Shown here piece after piece: positions 1 to 5,937 of a DNA stretch of 6,266 nt (the first letter of the stretch is position 1; each line of letters begins with the position of its first letter). Origin of the DNA: Arenicellales bacterium (lineage in GTDB: Bacteria; Pseudomonadota; Gammaproteobacteria; BMS3Bbin11); contig JARFQC010000131.1 of NCBI GenBank assembly GCA_029287965.1, positions 1 to 6,266 on the forward strand, read 5' to 3'. Below the pieces are notes generated by a model. That model was not told the origin of the DNA and did no database searches. It saw only the letters and a list, made by a program, of their open reading frames with translations. Made by a program: the position numbers and the translations under genes.

Positions 1-1242
1 GATGCCCCGCTCGGCAGCGATCGGCGTGAAGCTGCCATCCAGGTTGTTGTTGAGCAGTTCATTGGGTGCGTCGCGATTGATCAGCAGGATATCCAGGTCA
101 CCATCATGGTCGGCATCGAACATGGCGCCGTCGCGGCTGTCGGCCTCGCCGTTGCCTGTGCCGCTGGCTGCCGTTACATCCTGCCAGACACCGCCCTCCG
201 ACTGCCGCCACAACTGGTTCGGCCCCTTGCGCAGGAGGTAAACATCCACCAGGCCGTTGTTATCGTAGTCGCCCCACAAGGCGGCGTTGACACCAGGCAG
301 GTGCAGCAGTGCGTGCTCGGCAACCAGTCTGAACCCGCCCCGTTCATCACCCAGCAGCAGGGTATTCGCGGCACCTTCGCTGCCACCGGCAACAAACAGA
401 TCCTGATGACCATCCCCGTTGACGTCTGCTGTCGTCAGACTCGCACCGCGCTCCGGCTGATGCGGTTTCCTGTCGCTGAAGATGAGCAGTTGTTCAGGCT
501 CCCCGAACAGCGGCCCCCCGGGAAAGGCCGGCTGCGCCGGAACCGGCTGGCCGACAGTCACCGCCTCGCACTTGGGACCCATGCGGGTATAGAGAAAATC
601 CACCAGCTGCGCGCGCGGGTTGTTGGCCAGCCGCTGGTACAGCGCCATGTTTTCCCGTGCCTCGTCCATCCGTTTACTGCCGCGGTACAGCTGGGCTGCA
701 GCATAGTAGGCACTGCGCAGGTAGGGATCGATCACGATGACCCGCTCGTAGTGCTCCAGTGCCGCGTCATACTCACCCTGTTGCTGGAGGCTCTGGCCAA
801 GGAAGTAGGCAGCATAGGCATCGGCAGGATCGCGCTGCAGAACCTGGTCAAAGAGGCTTGCAGCCGTGGCCAGTTCACCCCGACGGTACTCCAGCAGACC
901 CTCGCAGTAGGTAATCCTGACATCGTCCGGGTGTTGTTCGGTAAGCTCGCTGAACATCGCCAGCGCGGCCGCCTCGTCGCCCTCCAGCTGGCGATTCATC
1001 AGGGAGATGGCCAGATTTAAACGGAACTCGTGAACCGCCGGATACTTCCCTTCGAGCGACTCGAAAATGCGACGGGCAGCCTCGTAGTCGTAACGACCCA
1101 TGAGCCCGACACCACGGTTGTTCCCGACCACAGCGGCTGCGTCGATGACGGCAGTATCCGCCTCCTCGGGACTCTTGCTGCAGCCAAACATCGCGAGCGC
1201 AAGGCACAGGAACAGGAGAGCAGTCAGGACGGGGAAGTGCAT
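1..1242 (-). CDS. TPR and FG-GAP/VCBS repeat putative lipoprotein, 3' end missing
   Basis: The reading frame is open from the ATG at 1242 down to base 1, giving 414 residues with no stop, so the C-terminus lies outside the window. The start is supported by GAGGA (plus-strand 1250-1254) with a 7-nt spacer. Residues 1-21 form a short hydrophobic leader ending AMFGC, a somewhat atypical lipobox with Cys21. Residues about 37-210 are tandem helical repeats of TPR type, for example GEYDAALEHYERVIVIDP at about 156-173. From about residue 273 there are Asp-rich calcium-loop repeats typical of FG-GAP/VCBS propeller blades: DVNGDGHQDL (273-282), DYDNNGLVDV (about 325-334) and DADHDGDLDI (about 376-385). 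Proteins of this build often belong to the CRTAC1/UnbV-like group, whose ASPIC/UnbV C-terminal domain would be beyond the edge. An exported or outer-membrane-anchored binding role is inferred; the ligand is unknown. It is divergent from the nitrilase gene. Confidence 0.88.
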   Translation of the reverse strand, partial: MHFPVLTALLFLCLALAMFGCSKSPEEADTAVIDAAAVVGNNRGVGLMGRYDYEAARRIFESLEGKYPAVHEFRLNLAISLMNRQLEGDEAAALAMFSELTEQHPDDVRITYCEGLLEYRRGELATAASLFDQVLQRDPADAYAAYFLGQSLQQQGEYDAALEHYERVIVIDPYLRSAYYAAAQLYRGSKRMDEARENMALYQRLANNPRAQLVDFLYTRMGPKCEAVTVGQPVPAQPAFPGGPLFGEPEQLLIFSDRKPHQPERGASLTTADVNGDGHQDLFVAGGSEGAANTLLLGDERGGFRLVAEHALLHLPGVNAALWGDYDNNGLVDVYLLRKGPNQLWRQSEGGVWQDVTAASGTGNGEADSRDGAMFDADHDGDLDILLINRDAPNELLNNNLDGSFTPIAAERGI

Positions 1243-1249
1243 CAGGTAT

Positions 1250-1254
1250 TCCTC
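1250..1254 (-). promoter_or_regulatory. Ribosome binding site of the TPR/FG-GAP gene
   Basis: Read on the minus strand, GAGGA lies 7 nt before the ATG at 1242. It supports this start over the in-frame ATG inside the leader (the Met of AMFGC), which would delete the hydrophobic segment. Confidence 0.7.
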
Positions 1255-1367
1255 TTTTGACCCGTAAGGCTGTATCGATTAAGTGATCAGTTATGCCTGC
1301 AGGGAGTACATCATACCGTCGGTGCACGTGCAAAGTCCCTGCCAGCCCTACTGGATATCGTCCCGTC

Positions 1368-1394
1368 GGTCGTTCGATGGCAGAATAAACGACC
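1368..1394 (+). repeat. Inverted repeat abutting the nitrilase start codon
   Basis: GGTCGTT (1368-1374) and AACGACC (1388-1394) are perfect 7-bp reverse complements separated by 13 nt. The second arm occupies the place where a Shine-Dalgarno would be expected. It could be an operator or a leader hairpin; both are inferences. Confidence 0.45.
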
Positions 1395-2381
1395 ATGCCG
1401 GATTCATATTACGCCGCCGCCTGCCAGACCGACTTCGCCTGCCCGGCAACGCGCAGCGAAATCGCCGAACGCACATCACGGATGTGCACACTGGCTGAAC
1501 AGACCATCGTCGGCTACGAACCGTTTCACGATGTCCGCCTGCTGGCCTTCCCCGAGTTCGCCCATGCGGCACCGATCTACGACAGCGTGAAGAAACTGCG
1601 CGACCGGCTTGCCGTGCCGTTGCCGAACGAGCACACGGACCGTTACCAGCGGATATGCCGGAACTACGGGTGTTATATACAGACCGGCACTTTCCTGGAG
1701 GCGGATCCGGACTTCCCCGACGTGGTATTCAACACGACCGTGCTGGTCGGACCTGATGGCGTGCTCACCAGGTACCGCAAGGTCAATCCGTGGATTCCCT
1801 GGGAACTGCATGCCAGCCCGCATGACCTGCCGGACTACGAAGCCGAACCTTTCCCCGTGGCCGACACCGACATCGGCAGGCTGGGCGTCGCCATATGCTA
1901 CGACTGGCTGTTTCCCGAGGCCATACGCCAGATCGCCTTCAATGGCGCCGAGGTCATTATCCGCGTATCGGCCTACATGGATCCCTGGGGCGCCACACCG
2001 CCCATGGACTGGTGGACACTATTCAACCGGGCCCGGGCGGCAGAGAACACGGCCTACGTCGTGGCAGCGAACCAGGGGGCAAGCATGTCGAACTATCCGC
2101 CGTTCTCCTGGCCGGGCGGCAGCATGGTGGTGGACTACGATGGGCGGATCCTTGCGCAGGCGGACGCCGGCCCCGGCGAAAAGGTGATCGTGGCGCCTGT
2201 GGATATCGACGCCCTGCGCCATGAACGGAAGCGCAGGGCAGGGCACGACATGCGCGCCCATCTGCGCAGCGCAATGTATCCCTATCTCGGGGAAGAGCGA
2301 CTGCCCCCGGCCGGGACACATCCGGTTACCCCGGAAGCGATCAGGGACCGGATCCAGCAGTCAAAGAAGCGCTGCCCCTGA
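1395..2381 (+). CDS. Nitrilase-superfamily amidohydrolase (aliphatic-amidase-like)
   Basis: A 328-residue carbon-nitrogen hydrolase, probably cytoplasmic, as no signal peptide is seen. The catalytic residues are visible: Glu54 in AFPEF, Lys129 in YRKVNPW, and nucleophile Cys168 in AICYDWLFPE. Glu137 lies 8 residues after the catalytic Lys, the same spacing as the second Glu of AmiE amidase (Lys134/Glu142 there), and the RKVNPWxPxE context also resembles AmiE/AmiF. The family hydrolyses nitriles, amides or carbamoyl compounds; the amidase-like context makes a small amide a reasonable guess, but the substrate cannot be read from sequence. The length is normal for the family. ATG 1395 is the only sensible start because an in-frame TAA sits at 1386-1388. 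No Shine-Dalgarno is visible, and an inverted repeat ends right at the ATG. The gene is monocistronic here, divergent from the gene on its left and convergent with the one on its right. Confidence 0.93.
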   Translation: MPDSYYAAACQTDFACPATRSEIAERTSRMCTLAEQTIVGYEPFHDVRLLAFPEFAHAAPIYDSVKKLRDRLAVPLPNEHTDRYQRICRNYGCYIQTGTFLEADPDFPDVVFNTTVLVGPDGVLTRYRKVNPWIPWELHASPHDLPDYEAEPFPVADTDIGRLGVAICYDWLFPEAIRQIAFNGAEVIIRVSAYMDPWGATPPMDWWTLFNRARAAENTAYVVAANQGASMSNYPPFSWPGGSMVVDYDGRILAQADAGPGEKVIVAPVDIDALRHERKRRAGHDMRAHLRSAMYPYLGEERLPPAGTHPVTPEAIRDRIQQSKKRCP

Positions 2382-2460
2382 CCCCGCCCGGACCTGCCGC
2401 CAGCGCAACGCCCGCAGCATGCACAGTTTCCGGAATAACACTGACCCTGTCATGCCATGC

Positions 2461-2477
2461 AGCGGGAAAATCCCGCT
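2461..2477. terminator. Possible terminator hairpin between convergent genes
   Basis: AGCGGGA (2461-2467), loop AAA, TCCCGCT (2471-2477) form a perfect 7-bp GC-rich stem. It lies 80 bp after the nitrilase stop and includes two bases of the lipoprotein stop codon (2476-2478). Neither side carries a long T tract, so it is not a textbook rho-independent terminator. A bidirectional structure blocking readthrough between the facing genes is plausible. Confidence 0.45.
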
Positions 2478-2877
2478 AGAAGATACTGAGGTAAGCGGCG
2501 ACGATAGACACCACGCCAAACAGTATTACATACAGGACATAGGGCTTGTCGATATCCGGTATGTCCGTCTCCGTTTGCGCCACCTCGAGATGCACAATGT
2601 CGTCGATGGCAATATCGGCATCAGGCGGAGTCTGCGGCATACCGTCAGCCACATGACTCGCTTCGTACCCGCGCACAAATTCGTCGTCCACGCTATGGAC
2701 AAGAATGCTGCGCAATGCACCATCACGGGTCGTGATGGCTGCCCGATCGCCGGCAGCGATCACCTCGCCGCCGCGGATCTCTTCCTGCAGCGTGGACACC
2801 TCGCCATCAAGAGGCTGCAACGATGCACAGGCGCTCAGCAACAGCACAAGCATCGGCAGGAAGTATTTCGTATACAT
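2476..2877 (-). CDS. Small lipoprotein with C-terminal transmembrane helix
   Basis: A 133-residue protein that I do not recognise by name. ATG 2877 is chosen because GGAGA sits 6 nt upstream and the protein then opens directly with a lipoprotein leader: Lys4, a hydrophobic stretch 6-14, and lipobox LSAC with Cys17. A longer frame from a GTG at 2910 would push into the C/T-rich repeat and spoil the leader. The middle (about 37-100) has GDRAAITTRDGALRSILVHSV followed later by IAIDDIVHLEV, which resembles the small beta-barrel-like pattern (basic/DG turn, then a D-I-xx-LE strand) of short gammaproteobacterial envelope proteins; this is inference only. Residues 113-133 are a continuous hydrophobic helix running to the very C-terminus. 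A lipid anchor plus a terminal helix is unusual and suggests either inner-membrane retention or tethering at both ends. It converges on the nitrilase gene; the IS element lies just upstream. Confidence 0.75.
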   Translation of the reverse strand: MYTKYFLPMLVLLLSACASLQPLDGEVSTLQEEIRGGEVIAAGDRAAITTRDGALRSILVHSVDDEFVRGYEASHVADGMPQTPPDADIAIDDIVHLEVAQTETDIPDIDKPYVLYVILFGVVSIVAAYLSIF

Positions 2878-2883
2878 CAACTG

Positions 2884-2888
2884 TCTCC
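2884..2888 (-). promoter_or_regulatory. Ribosome binding site of the small lipoprotein
   Basis: GGAGA on the minus strand with a 6-nt spacer to ATG 2877. It decides this start over the GTG at 2910. Confidence 0.65.
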
Positions 2889-2902
2889 GGTCCCGTTTGA
2901 TT

Positions 2903-2934
2903 CCCCTCACCCTGTCCCTCTCCCCTGAGGAGAG
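2903..2934. repeat. C/T-rich hairpin repeat at the IS right end
   Basis: The segment starts CCCCTCACCCTGTCCCTC and contains a 6-bp stem, CTCTCC (2918-2923) / GGAGAG (2929-2934), with loop CCTGA. It resembles a dispersed repeat common in proteobacterial genomes (CCCTCACCC...CCTCTCCC followed by a GGAGAGGG arm). The second arm runs straight into the IS inverted repeat, so the far side of the repeat is missing or was displaced by the insertion. It also lies in the presumed promoter region of the lipoprotein gene. Confidence 0.5.
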
Positions 2935-2946
2935 TGTTGTAAAAGG
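2928..2946 (+). repeat. IS terminal inverted repeat, right end (3' of transposase)
   Basis: AGGAGAGTGTTGTAAAAGG. Its reverse complement matches 4677-4695 with three mismatches. The outermost AGGAG also forms part of the adjacent hairpin repeat, which makes the precise boundary uncertain. Confidence 0.75.
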
Positions 2947-2980
2947 CCTTTGCCAGCCATATCGGAAGCTCTCACCGCCA

Positions 2981-4615
2981 TCACAGCCTAACCAAGACCG
3001 GCTGGATGTTGCCGGGCATCGGTTTGCAAAAACATCCTAAAAATATACGCACCTTACCTTGACGTACACCGCTCGTGAGGGCAAACAATAACCCGCGGAA
3101 AATAAACGAGATGGCCCATGCCCACAGGGCCATTGCCCGGCTCAGGTTGTAGGCCATAGCATGGAGCGCGAACTCACATCGCACAGCCTTCAAGCCCCTC
3201 CGCCTGAACCGCCTCAATCCCTGGCGACATTTAAGTTGGCTGAATACGGGTTCCACCATACCTTGCCGTTTCAGGTAACGCTCACGGACTTCCGGCTTCT
3301 CCATCTTGTCGCGCAACACTTGCTTCGCGGCATCTTCCGCATACCGCTTGATACGGCGTCCCTGAACGCTTTTTGTACAGCCACCACGCTGCTCGCATGT
3401 CTCACACGCCGCAGTGCCATACTGCACGTAACCCGGATACCGCTCACTCCCCTTGTATTCCGATAACCGGGTGAGGTCCTGGCCTTGCGGGCAACGGTAA
3501 CTGTCCTGCTGGGCGTCATAGTGGAACCGGCTCTTCGGATAATATTTCTCCGATTGCTTGTTCCAGCTGCCCCCCTGACTTTGCCCCTCCGGGCACAGCA
3601 ACTCGATCTCGCGTTCCCCGGTGGCCTCCAGCACGCCTTTACAGTGGTAGCCTGAATCAAACAGCGCGGCTTCTACCTTTCCCTGGGCCTTGGCCTGTTC
3701 CAGCATCCCCGCAACAACCTGGGTCTCGCTCGAAGCATCCACAGCCTGGGCCACAATCACCCGCACCGCATTGGCTAATACCGATGGCTTATAAGACGGG
3801 GCAAAGCTCTTTTTGTCCTTCAGCGGCTGGATCACCGCCTCCGGCTCCACCGCTGTGATCTGCATCCCATCGGCATTCTTCCCTTTGGCTTGTTTGGCGG
3901 CTTTGCGTGCCTGAAGCATCTGCTCTGCGGCTTGCAGCTGTTCCAGCCGCTGGCCCCGCTTCTCATCTTGCGGGGCCTCAGCAACGGCCTGTTGCGCTTG
4001 CTCGACCGCTTGCTTGAGCGCCTCTTCCTTGACCACCCGATAACGCGAAGCCGCCGCCTCGATCACCGTGCCATCGCCCGATACCGTGTGCGTGTCTGAT
4101 CCCGTGACCCTCAATACCTGCCGGGTCAACGAAATAAAGAAGTCCTCGCTTAGATAGTCCGCGTGCCGCTGAATAAAGCGGCCCAGGATCGAGTGGTCCG
4201 GTAAGATACCGCCGCTGACCCACATGCAGCCTAAATCCACCCGGGCAAATTGCTCCAGATCCCGCAAACTCGTGATGCCCCGCATGATGCCGTACAAAAT
4301 CAATCCCACCATCGCTCGGGGCGCATACGCAGGACGTCCGCCGGGCCTATACGCGGCTTCAAACTCCAGCCAGCACTGCTGCTGCAACAGCTGCCTGACT
4401 TTAAGCGCCGACGTCTCACCCGTGCGTATGAGGTGCTCATCAAGGCGAACACCATTCAGCAGGATGCTCCGTGGATCCGGATCTTTGAATTGAACTCCCT
4501 TCGGCTTGCTCACCGTTTTCTCTGCTACCCCTGAGCCTGCTTCCAGGGCAAAAAGACCGAGCTGGTTGCTCGTATCCAATGCAACTACGGGGCGCTTTAT
4601 CGGCTGCTTCGGCAT
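2981..4615 (-). CDS. IS1182-family DDE transposase
   Basis: A 544-residue protein catalysing cut-and-paste or copy movement of the surrounding IS. The N-terminal DUF772-like region is at about 85-150 (GRPAYAPRAMVGLILYGI, then LPDHSILGRF at about 138-147). The DDE triad is visible: Asp181 in SGDGTVIEA, Asp320 in ALFDSGYHC, and Glu455 in VEPVFSQLK. A helical, Gln/Ala-rich, probably coiled-coil insertion lies at about 195-247. A Cys cluster (Cys375, Cys404, Cys407, Cys413) suggests the zinc-ribbon-like insertion common in this family. There is no frameshift or internal stop, so the enzyme is probably functional. The start is ATG 4615; upstream there is only a weak SD-like GGTGAAG, and no strong promoter is apparent (TAGAAT at 4647-4652 on the minus strand is a possible -10). 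Low expression would be usual for an IS. Confidence 0.95.
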   Translation of the reverse strand: MPKQPIKRPVVALDTSNQLGLFALEAGSGVAEKTVSKPKGVQFKDPDPRSILLNGVRLDEHLIRTGETSALKVRQLLQQQCWLEFEAAYRPGGRPAYAPRAMVGLILYGIMRGITSLRDLEQFARVDLGCMWVSGGILPDHSILGRFIQRHADYLSEDFFISLTRQVLRVTGSDTHTVSGDGTVIEAAASRYRVVKEEALKQAVEQAQQAVAEAPQDEKRGQRLEQLQAAEQMLQARKAAKQAKGKNADGMQITAVEPEAVIQPLKDKKSFAPSYKPSVLANAVRVIVAQAVDASSETQVVAGMLEQAKAQGKVEAALFDSGYHCKGVLEATGEREIELLCPEGQSQGGSWNKQSEKYYPKSRFHYDAQQDSYRCPQGQDLTRLSEYKGSERYPGYVQYGTAACETCEQRGGCTKSVQGRRIKRYAEDAAKQVLRDKMEKPEVRERYLKRQGMVEPVFSQLKCRQGLRRFRRRGLKAVRCEFALHAMAYNLSRAMALWAWAISFIFRGLLFALTSGVRQGKVRIFLGCFCKPMPGNIQPVLVRL

Positions 4616-4626
4616 CGCTTCACCGC

Positions 4627-4674
4627 TTTGATATCAAATCCAGTCTATTCTACTATCTTCCCCAGCCAGGGAAG
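4627..4674. repeat. Palindromes upstream of the transposase
   Basis: TTTGATATCAAA at 4627-4638 is a perfect 12-bp palindrome just before the transposase start. CTTCCC (4657-4662) and GGGAAG (4669-4674) form a 6-bp stem with loop CAGCCA directly inside the left inverted repeat. Such structures may serve as transposase or regulator binding sites, or may block translation from outside transcripts; the role is inferred. Confidence 0.4.
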
Positions 4675-4676
4675 GT

Positions 4677-4695
4677 CCTTTTGCGACACCCTCCT
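4677..4695 (+). repeat. IS terminal inverted repeat, left end (5' of transposase)
   Basis: CCTTTTGCGACACCCTCCT, pairing with 2928-2946. The match continues inward (AAGG at 4672-4675) after a one-base gap. Confidence 0.75.
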
Positions 4696-4731
4696 GGTAG
4701 GAAAGGGGGATTATGACCTCCAGTCTCGCAG

Positions 4732-4778
4732 GTCGGATTTAACCAAAGGGCACAAGAGGCCGAAGGCCGTAATCCGAC
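4732..4778. repeat. Dispersed palindromic repeat (GTCGGATT...AATCCGAC)
   Basis: Outer arms GTCGGATT (4732-4739) and AATCCGAC (4771-4778) are perfect reverse complements. An inner GGCC-GAA-GGCC hairpin (4758-4768) lies toward one side. The pattern resembles the intergenic GTCGGATTA/TAATCCGAC palindromes common in gammaproteobacteria, here with extra bases between arm and inner hairpin. It sits between the IS and the 3' end of mobB and could act as an mRNA-stabilising or terminating structure for mobB. Confidence 0.6.
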
Positions 4779-4819
4779 GATATTGTTCAATCCTGGTGCC
4801 GCAAGTTCCCGAGGAGTGA

Positions 4820-5356
4820 TTACAGCTTGCGGGCATTGTCATCCTGTTCCTCCAGCCATGCCAGTATGAACTCTGCAATAGCAGCGGCGTTATTGAGATC
4901 GAGCCGCGGCAGGTCGCCGGTCTCTACCGGTTCATCTGTTGCCACGGCGATAATGTTGCTGTCTTCGGGAAACAGCAGCGAGTAGCCCAGCGACGGGCGG
5001 TGCAGCTCGATGCGGGGAAACGGCACATGCTTGAAGCCCTCCACCAGCACCAGGTCGATACCTTCCGTATCCAGGTGGCCAATCAGGCTGTCCAGTCTCG
5101 GGTCGGCGTCACCTTCCGTTTCTGTCATCAGGGCCCAGCGCCTGCCTGATGCCACCAGCATCTGCCGGGCACCGGCCTTGCGCAGCTCGTAGCTGTCCTT
5201 GCCGGGCTTGTCGATGTCAAAATTGTGATGGGCGTGCTTAATGACGCCGACTTGTATGCCGCGGCTGGCGAGCAGCGGGATCAGCTGTTTCAGCAGGGTG
5301 GTCTTGCCGGTGCCACTGAAGGCGGCAAGGCCCAAAACGGGTCTCGGAAACTCCAT
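4820..5356 (-). CDS. mobB: Molybdopterin-guanine dinucleotide biosynthesis protein MobB
   Basis: A 178-residue P-loop GTP-binding accessory protein of molybdenum cofactor maturation, thought to assist MobA in making the guanine dinucleotide form used by DMSO-reductase-type enzymes; cytoplasmic. Visible signatures are the Walker A motif AFSGTGKTTLL at about 12-22 (Ala in the first position, Lys18, Thr19); the family-typical KHAHHNFDIDKPGKDS at 40-55; KAGA soon after; and VEGFKH at 105-110. Its length is typical of stand-alone MobB, with no MobA or MoeA fusion. ATG 5356 is preferred; an in-frame TTG two codons earlier (5362) is an alternative. Neither has a clear Shine-Dalgarno, so the start is less certain than the gene. 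No other Mo-cofactor gene is in the window, so it appears to be an isolated unit. A palindromic repeat and the IS lie downstream. Confidence 0.95.
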   Translation of the reverse strand: MEFPRPVLGLAAFSGTGKTTLLKQLIPLLASRGIQVGVIKHAHHNFDIDKPGKDSYELRKAGARQMLVASGRRWALMTETEGDADPRLDSLIGHLDTEGIDLVLVEGFKHVPFPRIELHRPSLGYSLLFPEDSNIIAVATDEPVETGDLPRLDLNNAAAIAEFILAWLEEQDDNARKL

Positions 5357-5500
5357 TGCCAAAGTGTAGCGGTAATCCGGCTGGGTATTCCAGAACTCAG
5401 CGTGTAAGTGCGTCTTCTTCAGATCACACGCAGTCTGCCTGATTAATGGCGTATGCCTGGCTGGAGAATTGCGCTGTTAGTGCAGTCGAGAACCGGTGCT
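5357..5500. other. Intergenic spacer upstream of mobB
   Basis: The 144 bases between mobB and the next minus-strand small ORF. They presumably hold the mobB promoter. I see no convincing promoter, terminator hairpin or RNA gene here. Confidence 0.5.
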
Positions 5501-5659
5501 TCAATGCGTTTGTATTTGGCCGTCTTTGCTAACCTCATCATCATATTCCGGATCAATGTAAGCGGCAGGTAACTCAAATAGCGAGTCCCGGCTATTTACC
5601 GATTGCCATGTATATTCCTGCAGCCAAAGTTCCAGCTCATCATGCATTTTGTCTTTCAT
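5501..5659 (-). CDS. Acidic 52-residue hypothetical protein
   Basis: I do not recognise a family. The frame stays open upstream to about 5935, but the likely start is ATG 5659 because GAGGAAA (plus-strand 5665-5671) lies 5 nt before it; the upstream in-frame ATGs (for example at 5758) lack a ribosome site and encode low-complexity, shadow-like residues. The product is rich in Asp/Glu (DELELWLQEY near the N-terminus, IDPEYDDEV near 36-44), has two Trp residues, no signal peptide and no membrane segment. It does not end in a Gly-Gly-Gln/Glu tail, so it is not a Pup-like protein. It is transcribed divergently from the Anbu gene about 400 bp away and in the same direction as mobB. A real small gene is supported by the ribosome site and biased composition; function is unknown. 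Confidence 0.55.
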   Translation of the reverse strand: MKDKMHDELELWLQEYTWQSVNSRDSLFELPAAYIDPEYDDEVSKDGQIQTH

Positions 5660-5664
5660 GTGGG

Positions 5665-5671
5665 TTTCCTC
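5665..5671 (-). promoter_or_regulatory. Ribosome binding site of the 52-residue ORF
   Basis: GAGGAAA on the minus strand, 5 nt before ATG 5659. It is the strongest Shine-Dalgarno in the right half of the window and is the main reason to call this small gene. Confidence 0.6.
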
Positions 5672-5937
5672 AGTTACCAGTATCGTCCGGACTCTGTTTG
5701 CAGAGAAGCGGGGTGCCGTCCCTGGCTGCAACCAGGCGCTTGCCCGGTTGATCTCCATATCAGTAATGCAGCAATGAATGTGCCAATGGCGGGACAAAAA
5801 CTGATTGTCAGCTATGCTGCTGTATGCGATCGATAAATTCGCCAGACTGCGTGATAGGGATCGAGGCGGCTGCCTGGTTTTCGCACCATGGCGGTGCGCG
5901 TACGCACATCGGGTGCACATTCTGTGGCGGGTCATTC

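Larger units (their letters stand above)
1243..1394. promoter_or_regulatory. Divergent intergenic region with two palindromic motifs
   Basis: This 152-bp gap separates the divergent TPR/FG-GAP and nitrilase genes, so both promoters should lie here. I could not pick a convincing -35/-10 pair on either strand. It holds a perfect 10-bp palindrome TGCACGTGCA at 1323-1332 near its middle, and a 7-bp inverted repeat GGTCGTT (1368-1374) / AACGACC (1388-1394) with a 13-nt spacer that ends exactly at the nitrilase start codon. Either could be an operator; the second could also fold in the mRNA leader. Confidence 0.45.
2928..4695 (-). mobile_element. IS1182-family insertion sequence, apparently complete
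   Basis: About 1768 bp, carrying one intact transposase gene, bounded by imperfect terminal inverted repeats: 2928-2946 and 4677-4695 match as reverse complements at 16 of 19 positions. The size and single-ORF layout fit the family. No unambiguous target-site duplication is seen; CCTG occurs at both ends (2924-2927 and 4693-4696), but the second copy overlaps the inverted repeat. Exact ends may be off by a few bases. Both ends carry palindromic structure: the CTCTCC hairpin just outside and overlapping the right end, and a CTTCCC/GGGAAG hairpin (4657-4674) just inside the left end. Confidence 0.88.

Noticed and set aside
106..1020. 304-residue plus-strand open frame
   Set aside because: It lies antisense to the TPR/FG-GAP gene, whose frame has clear repeat motifs, a leader and a ribosome site; the plus-strand product shows no recognisable domain.
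1609..2187. 192-residue plus-strand open frame
   Set aside because: It is fully inside the nitrilase gene in another frame and rich in Arg/Thr/Pro, as expected for a GC-rich shadow.
2221..2928. 235-residue plus-strand open frame
   Set aside because: It overlaps the nitrilase 3' end in another frame and is antisense to the whole lipoprotein gene; composition is shadow-like.
4628..4819. 63-residue plus-strand frame between the IS and mobB
   Set aside because: It crosses the IS inverted repeat and the palindromic repeat and has no ribosome site.
5501..5659. Pup-like protein modifier encoded near a proteasome homologue
   Set aside because: The product ends in IQTH, not a Gly-Gly-Gln/Glu tail, and lacks other Pup features; Anbu is not known to use Pup.
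5660..5935. N-terminal extension of the 52-residue ORF to 144 residues
   Set aside because: The upstream starts lack ribosome sites and the added residues look like translated non-coding DNA; ATG 5659 has a good GAGGAAA site.
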